64,000 bases of DNA from Bythopirellula polymerisocia (lineage in GTDB: Bacteria > Planctomycetota > Planctomycetia > Pirellulales > Lacipirellulaceae): NCBI RefSeq assembly GCF_007860015.1, contig NZ_SJPS01000004.1, forward strand, positions 503,567-567,566, in the 5' to 3' direction. The notes under the pieces are model-generated. The model was given only the letters and a program-made list of their open reading frames with translations, had not been told where the DNA came from and did not search any database. Made by a program: the position numbers and the translations under genes. Below, piece by piece: positions 43,926-52,143 of the stretch. Each line of letters starts with the position of its first letter. Positions within the stretch are counted from its first letter, which is position 1.

Positions 43926-44732
43926 ATGGCAATAACTATCGCAGCAAACGCCTGGATTGATCCCCGGGCCGAAGTCGACAAAGAAGTCGAAATCGGGCCG
44001 TTTTGCATGATCGGTCCAGGGGCCAAGATTGGCAAAGGCACCCGCTTGCTCAACAACGTGACCGTAATGGGGAATGTTACGCTTGGGAGAAATAATCTTG
44101 TCTACCCCAACGTTGTGTTGGGTGCAGAGCCGCAAGACATTAGCTACTCGGGTGGAGATACCTGCGTCGAAATCGGCAATGGAAACACTTTTCGCGAAGG
44201 TGTGACCGTCAATCGTGGTACCGAAAAGGAAGATGGAATCACTCGGATTGGTAACAACAATTTCCTCATGGGTAATGTTCACGTCGCTCATGATTGCAAA
44301 CTGGGCGACAACATCATCATTGCAAACGGCACGTTATTAGCGGGCCATGTTCACGTACAGGACTACGCCTCGATTTCAGGTGGATGTGCGATTCACCATT
44401 TTGTCACCGTGGGGAGTTACAGCTTTCTGGCGGGCCTAAGTCGTGCCTTGCACGATGTTCCTCCCTACATGCTTGCTGAAGGAATCGCTGCCCATCCTCG
44501 TTGCATTAACATCGTGGCACTCAAACGGCGCGAATTTTCAGCTGAGACGATCGACAGTCTGGCTGCAGCCCATCGTCTGCTCTATCGCTCGAAAGTAGGT
44601 TTGACCCACGCGCGCGAAATCCTCCGGAACAACAATCAGGAAACTCCTGAGGTGAAAAACTTGCTGAGTTTTATTGATTGCCAGCAAGAAGGCAAGCATG
44701 GCCGGGGACGTGAATTGAGGAGAGCCGCATGA
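43926..44732 (+). CDS. lpxA: Acyl-ACP:UDP-sugar O/N-acyltransferase LpxA
   Basis: 268 residues. The N-terminal two thirds is a left-handed beta-helix of hexapeptide repeats (IGPFCMIGPGAKIGKG, VTVMGNVTLG). The catalytic His is in HVAHDCKLGD (H122). A helical C-terminus begins near NIVALKRREFSAE, as in LpxA. It transfers a 3-hydroxyacyl chain to the sugar nucleotide. The stop overlaps the next ATG by four bases (44729-44732), so it is translationally coupled to the oxidoreductase. That pairing raises the possibility that the acceptor is the 3-amino sugar made with GnnA. Confidence 0.92.
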   Translation: MAITIAANAWIDPRAEVDKEVEIGPFCMIGPGAKIGKGTRLLNNVTVMGNVTLGRNNLVYPNVVLGAEPQDISYSGGDTCVEIGNGNTFREGVTVNRGTEKEDGITRIGNNNFLMGNVHVAHDCKLGDNIIIANGTLLAGHVHVQDYASISGGCAIHHFVTVGSYSFLAGLSRALHDVPPYMLAEGIAAHPRCINIVALKRREFSAETIDSLAAAHRLLYRSKVGLTHAREILRNNNQETPEVKNLLSFIDCQQEGKHGRGRELRRAA

Positions 44733-45847
44733 GTCGTCTCAAAATTGCCGTGGTTGGTGCCGGGCACCTTGGCCGGTTTCATGCTCGAATTGCCGCGGCA
44801 CTTCCCGACGCGCGTTTAGTAGCCATTGTCGACACAAACGAAGTTGCCTGTCATGAGTTGGCTGCCGAAACTGGTGCCAAGCCGCTCAACGACTTTAGGG
44901 ACCTTTTTGGTTTGGTCGACGCTGCTATCGTCGCCACTCCGACCGAGTCGCATTTTGAAATTGCCCGGGAACTGCTCACCGGTGGCATCCATGTGTTGGC
45001 TGAGAAGCCCATCACAACGACCGTATCAGAGGCAGAAGAGCTGGTAGAACTTGCCCAGCGGCAACAACTCACCTTGCAAGTTGGCCATATCGAGCGGTTC
45101 AATCCTGCCTTATCTGCAATCAGGGATCGACTTCAGGACCCTAAATATATCACTACCCGACGGTTGAGCCCGTATTCGTTTCGCTCAACCGACATCGGTG
45201 TCGTTCACGATCTAATGATCCACGACATCGACGCCATACTCAGTCTGGTGAAGTCGCCAGTCACTCGGGTCGAGGCAGTAGGTATGTCCGTTCTTGGGAA
45301 TTCGGAAGACATGGTCGACGCACGCTTGCATTTCTCATCGGGTTGCATCGCCAATCTGACCGCCTCGCGAGTCAGCTTTACGGCGGAGCGTTCGATGCAG
45401 GTGTTCACAGACGAATGTTGTGCAACCATCGATTTTGGTGCAAGAAAAGCCTCGCTCGTTGCCCCCACTAAAGAAATCTTGTCGCGTCAGTTTGAAGTGG
45501 ACACGCTCACCAATGACCAGAAGTCCAAGCTCCGCGAGCAGATGTTCGCGGAACTGTTGATCAAGAGCGATGTTGTGATCGAAGACGCAAATGCCATGCA
45601 ACTCGAACAACTCGACTTTGTCCGCGCGATCCGCACGAGCACTGAACCGCAAGTGACCGGTGTCGATGGCCGCGATGCTTTGGCAGTTGCTGAGTCGATA
45701 TTGCATCAAGTCCATGCCCACAAATGGGATGGGATTGCAGGTAACCGCCAAGGTCCAATGGCTCAGCCCCACTGCGACTCGGTTCTGGATTCTGACGACT
45801 TCTGGTCAGAGGACGATACGGTCATTCTACGGCGCAAGGCTGGCTAG
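44729..45847 (+). CDS. Gfo/Idh/MocA oxidoreductase coupled to lpxA (GnnA-like?)
   Basis: 372 residues. The Rossmann motif is IAVVGAGHLGRFHARI, the EKP motif with the catalytic Lys is HVLAEKPITTT, and the active-site helix is VVHDLMIHDIDAILSL. GnnA, which oxidises C3 of UDP-GlcNAc so that GnnB can aminate it, belongs to this family and is encoded beside lpxA in organisms with amide-linked lipid A chains. The four-base overlap with lpxA is suggestive. No GnnB-type aminotransferase follows within the window, so the assignment stays tentative. Another UDP-sugar dehydrogenase role is possible. Confidence 0.75.
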   Translation: MSRLKIAVVGAGHLGRFHARIAAALPDARLVAIVDTNEVACHELAAETGAKPLNDFRDLFGLVDAAIVATPTESHFEIARELLTGGIHVLAEKPITTTVSEAEELVELAQRQQLTLQVGHIERFNPALSAIRDRLQDPKYITTRRLSPYSFRSTDIGVVHDLMIHDIDAILSLVKSPVTRVEAVGMSVLGNSEDMVDARLHFSSGCIANLTASRVSFTAERSMQVFTDECCATIDFGARKASLVAPTKEILSRQFEVDTLTNDQKSKLREQMFAELLIKSDVVIEDANAMQLEQLDFVRAIRTSTEPQVTGVDGRDALAVAESILHQVHAHKWDGIAGNRQGPMAQPHCDSVLDSDDFWSEDDTVILRRKAG

Positions 45848-45994
45848 AGCTTGGCCCGCGGACTCATTTTCATGGGGTTGGCTCTCGGGAAGCTGTTATT
45901 TTGAGGCTGAAGGGTGAATCGCTCCGCTTTACTGAACGGGACGCAGGGCGCATCGCGACTAAAGGTAAGTGATTACCGTTGATAACGCAGGATT

Positions 45995-47032
45995 CTATTC
46001 ATTAACCAACGCTTGGGCTCCGCCGATTACCTTGTCCCAATCGAACGCTGGGCCGGGATCGGTTTTGTTTCGTTGCACATGATAGTGGCCCAGGACGCCT
46101 TGAAAGTCTTTCCATTCTTGGTCCGTCAACACATGGGGGATTTCTTTTCCTTCAGCATCCCGCGGATACGTAAGTTGGATCTTAGGAAACACGCGAGATA
46201 GCGTGGCCGTGAGCTTGATTAGCGAATCGTATTGCTCGGGTGTGAAATCGTACTGATACAATTCTTGTCCCTGAATTGTGCCTTTGATAAGTTCCTGTCT
46301 CGCCGGCTCTCCATAGAAGGGTTTGGTACGCACGCCGATGTGCCCGACAGTGCGTGGCGGACGTAGATGCACGACGCCCTCGTCATCGGTGACATACCAT
46401 TTGTCGAGCACTGAGTTTGGATCGGGGTAGGCCCCGATGCTGGCGATTTCTACACCGATCGAGCGCGAATTGGAAATCGTGGCATGCCAGGCACGCTCTT
46501 TCAGATCGAGAGTCTGGTAGATCGTGCCGTCGATATCGAGCATGAAATGCACACTCAAACCACGGCTATCGTGTAACACTTGAAAGCACCGCTCACTTGT
46601 GCCACATACATCGTAGTGCATGACGAATTGATCGACCACGTCCTGAAGCAAAGGCAAAGTCCAGCCCCCTCCGCGGACTTGTTCTAGTTGTTCAGGTGTC
46701 AAAGGCTCCTGGCGGATACCATAGCGGTTAGGGGTATCTAGTTTTGCTTCTTCCCGTGAAACGTCCCATTCGGCCTTCTCAAGGGGACTGAAGCGGCGCT
46801 CAACACGATAGGCGTCATACCCGCCAGGATCCATCCAGAGAACTACTGGAGCCGTGGTATGGAAGAACTGCCCACAGACGACGATTTCGTCTCCCGTGCG
46901 AGCATTGGGCTCACCAACTCCAACGCCAGTGGCGCTAGAGACCGCAATTGCGAGCATGCAACACGCAGAAGCAGAGAACAAAGATAAAAATCTGGAACAG
47001 GCATTGCTTCGATATCTACCAGAGTATTTCAT
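45995..47032 (-). CDS. N-acetylmuramoyl-L-alanine amidase (amidase_2 type), exported
   Basis: 345 residues. A signal segment lies in residues 14-36. The catalytic domain has FVMHYDVCGTSERCFQVLHD (H139), LSVHFMLDIDGTIYQTLDL, RAWHATISNSRSIGVEI (E195) and GHYHVQRNKTDPGPAFDWD, which supplies the second His and the Asp in KTDPGP. These are the zinc ligands of the T7-lysozyme/AmpD fold. It would cleave the peptide stem from muramic acid in the periplasm, in wall recycling or division. It is a lone gene, convergent with the lpx operon. Confidence 0.9.
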   Translation of the reverse strand: MKYSGRYRSNACSRFLSLFSASACCMLAIAVSSATGVGVGEPNARTGDEIVVCGQFFHTTAPVVLWMDPGGYDAYRVERRFSPLEKAEWDVSREEAKLDTPNRYGIRQEPLTPEQLEQVRGGGWTLPLLQDVVDQFVMHYDVCGTSERCFQVLHDSRGLSVHFMLDIDGTIYQTLDLKERAWHATISNSRSIGVEIASIGAYPDPNSVLDKWYVTDDEGVVHLRPPRTVGHIGVRTKPFYGEPARQELIKGTIQGQELYQYDFTPEQYDSLIKLTATLSRVFPKIQLTYPRDAEGKEIPHVLTDQEWKDFQGVLGHYHVQRNKTDPGPAFDWDKVIGGAQALVNE

Positions 47033-47161
47033 GCGACCTTGACCACATCGTTACTAATATTATTGATAAGTGAAGTACCGACGCGTATTGTACACGCCAC
47101 TGAAGGTGACGCGACACCTTTATGCGCAAGGATTTCTCGAATTGGCGAAGCAGATCGACGG

Positions 47162-48625
47162 CTAGGCTAAGTCGCGGTCTTCAAAGAACAGCAGTGCCAG
47201 AAGCATGGCAGCCGCGCAGTAGAGCAAACTGTAGATCAGTGCCAAAAGCAAGTACTCGGTCGGAACCGCTGAGGATCCGGCGATTGCTCCCTCTATTTCG
47301 TAGTGATCGAGCACAGGGAGCACGATTGAAATCAATCGCCCTATGAACTTGACGAATACGATCTCCCCTGCAGATGACTTGACGATCAATGGCCCAAGGT
47401 GGCCGAGGACGTAGATCGAACCGCAAATAATCAGGTTCGGAAGCATAGAGAGCCGCGTGGAAATGGCCACGCTGATTGCCGCCATTACGACGGCTTCGAA
47501 GAATGCCAGAACTAAACCCGGGACGATGCGTACCACTTCGGCAAAACACTCAGTCCAAATAGGTACGGTCTTAGCCGATTCGCGGGCGTCGTAGACGACT
47601 TTGTAGGAAACGGTTAGCAGGAAAACTGTGCCGAGGATTAAAAACATGAGCAGGATTGGCCAGACAATGCCGAGAAACTTGCCGAGGATGAATTGGCGTC
47701 GGCTCACGGGTTTGGAGAGGACGGTAAGCGCTGTACGGCCTTCGATTTCATCTGCGACCGACACACTGGCTGTCCATAGAGCAAAAATAATTGCTAAGAC
47801 TTTGATCGTTGCCATGCCCGAAGTCTTGAGCATTTTGACATCTTCGCCAAACGTGTTGTAGGGCACATAAACATACAACAACAAGGCGGCAATACCGATT
47901 ACAGTCAGTAGCATGAACAGGGGCTGGGAAATGGCTTCCTTGGAGGTAGCAGCGGCGATGATGGCGGCCTTGGGGGCGACCAGATTAATCAAGAGATATC
48001 CCAGGTAGAGTCCCACCACGCTCAGGGCAGCCACACGTAGATAGTGGACTTCGGGCATGGCGACATCACTGGTGAAGATCACCGTCAGTTCGCTTGGCAG
48101 ATCGGTTTCATTGGTGAAGTAAAGGGTCTCGACTTCCTCCTCGAAAGAGCGGGGCAAACTGCTGCCGGGGGACCAAATATAGAGCTGATTCCCCTCGATT
48201 TGCACAACCGGTTCGATGTATCCCTTTCCTTTTTCCGTATTCACCGCCAAGTCCTGCTCGCTAACAAACGAGTAGCTCTGCAGTTCTTCCGGACGAAAAG
48301 AGATTTCCAGGGGAAAGTCAGGCGTATTGGCTGGAATTGTGGCGGTGACCTCTACCTGGCCCACAGCGGTCATTCGTTTCAATGAGTCCAGTACCTCGCT
48401 GACGTTCATTGTGGGAGTCGCCAACAAGGCCAAAACTCCCAAGATGGCCAACGTATAGGTCACCGGCAGAAGAATCCCTTCCCGAATTGAACTGAGTACA
48501 CCTGCGGCGGCCCGCCGATTCACCAGAAAAAGGATTCCCCATAACGCGATCAGGATCACCAAGCCAGCAGTGGTACCAAGTGAAAGAAGCCAGATGGGTT
48601 TGAGCCAGATAGAGAGATTTGACAT
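47162..48625 (-). CDS. ABC-2 type permease-like membrane protein
   Basis: 487 residues. It has an N-terminal membrane hairpin (two helices within residues 13-69) followed by a large non-cytoplasmic domain (about 70-190; VEVTATIPANTPDFPLEI). At least six further helices follow. IEGRTALTVLSKPVSRRQFILGKFLG is the conserved cytoplasmic motif of ABC-2 permeases of the NosY/gliding type, which contact the ATPase. No ATP-binding subunit lies beside it, so the partner is elsewhere. The exported domain suggests substrate handling outside the membrane. Transport direction is presumably export. Confidence 0.8.
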   Translation of the reverse strand: MSNLSIWLKPIWLLSLGTTAGLVILIALWGILFLVNRRAAAGVLSSIREGILLPVTYTLAILGVLALLATPTMNVSEVLDSLKRMTAVGQVEVTATIPANTPDFPLEISFRPEELQSYSFVSEQDLAVNTEKGKGYIEPVVQIEGNQLYIWSPGSSLPRSFEEEVETLYFTNETDLPSELTVIFTSDVAMPEVHYLRVAALSVVGLYLGYLLINLVAPKAAIIAAATSKEAISQPLFMLLTVIGIAALLLYVYVPYNTFGEDVKMLKTSGMATIKVLAIIFALWTASVSVADEIEGRTALTVLSKPVSRRQFILGKFLGIVWPILLMFLILGTVFLLTVSYKVVYDARESAKTVPIWTECFAEVVRIVPGLVLAFFEAVVMAAISVAISTRLSMLPNLIICGSIYVLGHLGPLIVKSSAGEIVFVKFIGRLISIVLPVLDHYEIEGAIAGSSAVPTEYLLLALIYSLLYCAAAMLLALLFFEDRDLA

Positions 48626-48690
48626 GGAGATATTTTAATCGAAAGGAAAGTTGAATAACTAGGTGACCTGGAGACACTAAGTGGATTTAA

Positions 48691-48966
48691 CTAATGGCGG
48701 ATCCTGAAGGCATGAAATTCACCCGTCGCAGGACGACGGTCGACAGCAGTGCTACGAATGCTATTGGCCAGACGTTCGCCCACTTCCTGCAAAAAGGCCT
48801 GCAATTCTGCTGAATTGCCCTCTGCGACCAGCTCCACACGACCATCAGGGAGGTTTTGGACAAAACCGGTGACTGCAAATCCCTTCGCAATTCTCTGCGT
48901 GGAATAGCGAAATCCCACCCCCTGCACACGGCCAGAGAAGAACACATGGCGTCTTTCGTGATCCAT
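48691..48966 (-). CDS. acyP: Acylphosphatase
   Basis: 91 residues from MDHERRHVFFSGRVQGVGFR, the usual acylphosphatase length. The frame extends upstream to 49131, but without homology. VQGVGFRYSTQR carries the phosphate-binding Arg and NLPDGRVELVAEG the catalytic Asn with its surrounding loop. It hydrolyses carboxyl-phosphate bonds such as acetyl phosphate. It precedes the ABC-2 permease gene by 65 bases. Confidence 0.92.
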   Translation of the reverse strand: MDHERRHVFFSGRVQGVGFRYSTQRIAKGFAVTGFVQNLPDGRVELVAEGNSAELQAFLQEVGERLANSIRSTAVDRRPATGEFHAFRIRH

Positions 48967-49113
48967 GCCCCCATCCCTTATTACTCCAAGTCCACCTATG
49001 GTCCAAAGCTGTAAGAACTCCAATATAGCTGGCATATAGTACGACTTCCAGGCGGCAGGACGACCCAGGGCCATCTTGACCGCAAAAGTCGCTTTTCGTA
49101 GCCTCTCCCCACA

Positions 49114-50328
49114 ATGGTTTTGAAATACCAACTCCGAATAGCCATGCGCTCAACTCCCAGTTGGAGCCCCCTAACGGTAGGCCTGGTTTCAATGTTGCTC
49201 ATGGGTGCAACCATTGTTGCTGAATCGGCGGCTTCACCGCCCCAACAGGGTCTGCTGGTACTCAACAACGGTAGCATCCTTGAAGGTGTCGTCAGTGAGG
49301 AAGAAGAGCATTTCCGCGTGATGCTTCCGAACGGCGAGCTTCTGGTTCGGACAACAGAGGTGGATTTTTTTTGTCACAACATCAAGGAGGCCTACTACCA
49401 CCGTCGCGAACGCCATGGGGGGACCACGGCGGATTCGCACCTTGAAGTGGTTCGGTGGTGCCTGCAGCATGGTTTACTAGATCAAGCTGAAGCCGAGCTT
49501 GAAGAGGCCAGCAGTCTAGAACCTCGTCATCGATTGCTAGAGGTTTTTGCTCGACAGATTGAACACTTCCGCGCGGCCGAAACTCAGACCCAATCGCCAA
49601 CGAAGATTATGCTTGCTGAGCCGGAGCCACTTCAACTTGTATCAAATGAAACAGACATCCCTCTCACGCCAGAAATCCCTCAATGGGCACGAGTCGAATT
49701 TGTAAGGCGTATCCAACCGATGTTAGTTCACACATGCGCTACCGGTGGTTGCCATGTTCCCGGCTCCAAGCAAAGAATGCTAATAGATCGCGAGGCGCTT
49801 GCGGGCATAGGGAGCCCCGAACTGATTCAGCAAAATCTGGACTCCGTGGTGCGAATGATTAGCACTAGTGACTCAGATGAGAGCCTATTAATTACCAAAG
49901 GAACGTCCGTTCACGGTTTATCCCCAAGAGCGCAATCGAAGGCATTCACACCTCGCCAAGTAGCCATTTTGCGTGCTTGGCTCACGCAACTCACGGATGA
50001 GCAACTAGGGGAGACATCGACTACTGTCGATACGGCAATCAAGCGCGATGCAGCAAGTGAGAATTCTGTCGCAGTGCAGCAGGTTGTCAACGGTGCCGAT
50101 CCGAGCCGTTACATGGCAAAAGATCCCTTTGATCCCAAGTTGTTCAATCGAGAATATGCTGAACAGGCAGAAGGACCTCGAACTTATGATCCAATTCCGT
50201 CGGCTACTGATTCACAATCGGATCTCCCACCTCAGGAAGCTGCTGAACTCCCCCGTATAGAGGCGGTTGATAGCCACCTGACAGAACCGAGCCAGCCCGC
50301 CCGTGGACGTGTGAATAAGGTCCATTGA
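49114..50328 (+). CDS. Secreted planctomycete protein with CxxxxCH motif
   Basis: 404 residues; an ATG at residue 11 (49144) is an alternative start. The signal peptide lies in about residues 17-40. GLLVLNNGSILEGVVSEEEE is a small beta-domain often found at the start of such proteins. Residues 195-290 contain FVRRIQPMLVHTCATGGCHVPG and the closing FTPRQVAILRAWL. The region is like planctomycete cytochrome c domains (RPxLxxxCxxCH), but has four residues between the two Cys (C208, C213, H214) rather than two. The C-terminal 110 residues are low-complexity and acidic. It may bind heme in a non-canonical way or be a non-heme relative. It overlaps the convergent small lipoprotein gene. Confidence 0.7.
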   Translation: MVLKYQLRIAMRSTPSWSPLTVGLVSMLLMGATIVAESAASPPQQGLLVLNNGSILEGVVSEEEEHFRVMLPNGELLVRTTEVDFFCHNIKEAYYHRRERHGGTTADSHLEVVRWCLQHGLLDQAEAELEEASSLEPRHRLLEVFARQIEHFRAAETQTQSPTKIMLAEPEPLQLVSNETDIPLTPEIPQWARVEFVRRIQPMLVHTCATGGCHVPGSKQRMLIDREALAGIGSPELIQQNLDSVVRMISTSDSDESLLITKGTSVHGLSPRAQSKAFTPRQVAILRAWLTQLTDEQLGETSTTVDTAIKRDAASENSVAVQQVVNGADPSRYMAKDPFDPKLFNREYAEQAEGPRTYDPIPSATDSQSDLPPQEAAELPRIEAVDSHLTEPSQPARGRVNKVH

Positions 50329-50425
50329 GGACCGGCGGCACATTGTCAGGATAGCTGCAACACATTTTGCAGCCCGCACAAGCCAGCAGCGCAATAAGCG
50401 CAGCGACAGATTTCATACGAGACAT
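50204..50425 (-). CDS. Small lipoprotein
   Basis: 73 residues beginning MSRMKSVAALIALLACAGC, a clear lipoprotein signal with the lipidated Cys at 19. KMCCSYPDNVPPV follows, and then GRAGSVLSGG. Short lipoproteins with this CxMCC and GRAGSV pattern recur in planctomycetes. GGGGGGAA lies about 8 bases before the ATG. Its 3' end overlaps the end of the convergent gene by 125 bases, which lowers certainty slightly. Function unknown. Confidence 0.65.
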   Translation of the reverse strand: MSRMKSVAALIALLACAGCKMCCSYPDNVPPVLNGPYSHVHGRAGSVLSGGYQPPLYGGVQQLPEVGDPIVNQ

Positions 50426-50581
50426 GGCGCTAGTTCCCCCCTAAAAGCCATGAGCCAACAATGCGCATAGGCTGCGCATCAAAACAAGATATCATTAAGA
50501 CCATCGACATTTTGGGCCGTAGGCGCTCAGAATATTGATGAGGTGCTAGCAGTAAGAGGCCTGCGATGCATTGCATCGTGG

Positions 50582-51943
50582 TTATGGCGTTCTAACTGTG
50601 CTGAGCACTTCGTCAAGGCAATCCACCATGAAATTGGCATCGTCCTTAGTGATGCACATCGGGGGTTTGATACGCAGGGTGTTGCCAAACAGGCCCCCCT
50701 TGCCGATGATCAGGCCGCGATTCTTGCATTGTTCCATCACGGCGGCGGCTTCCGTGTTAGCTGGCTCCTTGGTCTTACGATCTCGCACTAACTCCACGCC
50801 GAGCATCAGTCCCAGGCCCCGGACTTCGCCGATGAGGGGCTGCGTTTCCTGAAGTTCTAAGAGTCGGTTTTTGAGGTGAGTACCTACCTCGAGTGCGTTC
50901 TGTTGGATATTCTCTTCGTCGATCACCTCCAACGTAGCAAGTCCTTGGGTCATGCTGATTGGGTTGCCGCCAAAAGTATTGAAGTGAATGCGGTTTTTCA
51001 TTACCTCGGAGATTGGCTCGGTCGTTGTAAAACCTCCCAGTGGAATGCCGTTGCCGATACCCTTGGCCATAGAGATTCCGTCAGGCACCACATCGTAATT
51101 CTGATGCGACCAATAGTGATGCCCCGTGCGGCCGAATCCTCCCTGCACTTCGTCGGCAAAGCATAGGCCGCCATGTTGACGGACGATCTCGTACACAACC
51201 TTGAAGAAATCCTTTGGTGGCGTCACCGTGCCGCCGACTCCTTGAATCGGCTCACCGATGAAGCAGGCGATCTCACCGGGAGACTGATACTGAATCACAT
51301 TCTTGACGTCGTAAGCGCACTTAAGATCGCAGGAAGGATACTCCAAATCATAGGGACAGCGATAACAGTAGCCAGGGTTCGTGTGCAGCACGTTAAGCTG
51401 CGGATTGGATTTGAACTTCCAAGTGCCATGGGCTGTAAGGCCCATAGGAATCGAGGTGCCGCCGTGATAGCCGTTGCGCAGGGCGATGACTGGTTCGTTG
51501 CCGGTGTACTCGCGGGCCGAGAGGATGGCCACTTCATTTGCTTCGCTGCCGCTGTTGGTGAAGTAGCTCCGCGATAGACCCTCGGGCATCTTGCCCGCCA
51601 ATTTCTCAGCAAACTGGGCTATGGCCGGGTGCAGATAGATGGTGGTTGTATGCTGAAGTCGCCCGGTTTGTTCGCGGACCTTCTCGACAACTTTTGGATG
51701 ACAATGTCCAACGCTCACTGTGACGATCCCGGCAAAGCCGTCCAAGTACCGCTTTCCCGACTCGTCCCAGAGGTATTGCATATTCCCCTCGACGATCATG
51801 AGGGGGTCCTGGTAATAAGTCAGCACGCCGGGCGAAACATACTGGTGACGAAGGGCGATGACTTCGTCGCGCGAAGGACCGTCGTAGGCAGTGGGAGTAT
51901 GGTTGCAGATGGGTAGTTCCAGATTGCTGTTGGTGGCACTCAT
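50582..51943 (-). CDS. Class III aminotransferase (AGXT2 / beta-alanine aminotransferase-like)
   Basis: 453 residues, PLP-dependent fold type I class III. FTNSGSEANEVAILSAR is the phosphate-binding segment, GEPIQGVGG and FADEVQGGFGRTG hold the cofactor Asp, and ISMAKGIGNGIPLGG contains the Schiff-base Lys. The sequence resembles alanine-glyoxylate aminotransferase 2, which also takes beta-alanine and 3-aminoisobutyrate. It would turn beta-alanine into malonate semialdehyde, which fits the beta-ureidopropionase and semialdehyde dehydrogenase nearby. It carries an insertion with CYRCPYDLEYPSCDLKC, a possible four-Cys metal site, which is conserved in some AGXT2-like proteins. It is divergent from the NCS1 permease gene. 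Confidence 0.85.
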   Translation of the reverse strand: MSATNSNLELPICNHTPTAYDGPSRDEVIALRHQYVSPGVLTYYQDPLMIVEGNMQYLWDESGKRYLDGFAGIVTVSVGHCHPKVVEKVREQTGRLQHTTTIYLHPAIAQFAEKLAGKMPEGLSRSYFTNSGSEANEVAILSAREYTGNEPVIALRNGYHGGTSIPMGLTAHGTWKFKSNPQLNVLHTNPGYCYRCPYDLEYPSCDLKCAYDVKNVIQYQSPGEIACFIGEPIQGVGGTVTPPKDFFKVVYEIVRQHGGLCFADEVQGGFGRTGHHYWSHQNYDVVPDGISMAKGIGNGIPLGGFTTTEPISEVMKNRIHFNTFGGNPISMTQGLATLEVIDEENIQQNALEVGTHLKNRLLELQETQPLIGEVRGLGLMLGVELVRDRKTKEPANTEAAAVMEQCKNRGLIIGKGGLFGNTLRIKPPMCITKDDANFMVDCLDEVLSTVRTP

Positions 51944-52143
51944 AGCGTTTCCTCAGAGAGCGTGCGGACAAGAGGGATATTTCTGCTCCAATTCTAGCGA
52001 CTGCCATTGACCCTGCCCAGCACAGTGAATTAACTGGAGAGACTCGCGGGGTCAGCTTTGAGAAAACCCCATAATCGAAACTTTTTTCCTCAATTACTAA
52101 TTTTCGTGGATACTTACTAACTCTTCGATTCGGGGATAACAAT

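Noticed and set aside
43671..44291. 206-codon minus-strand frame antisense to lpxC and lpxA
   Set aside because: It lies entirely over two genes with strong family motifs and has none of its own.
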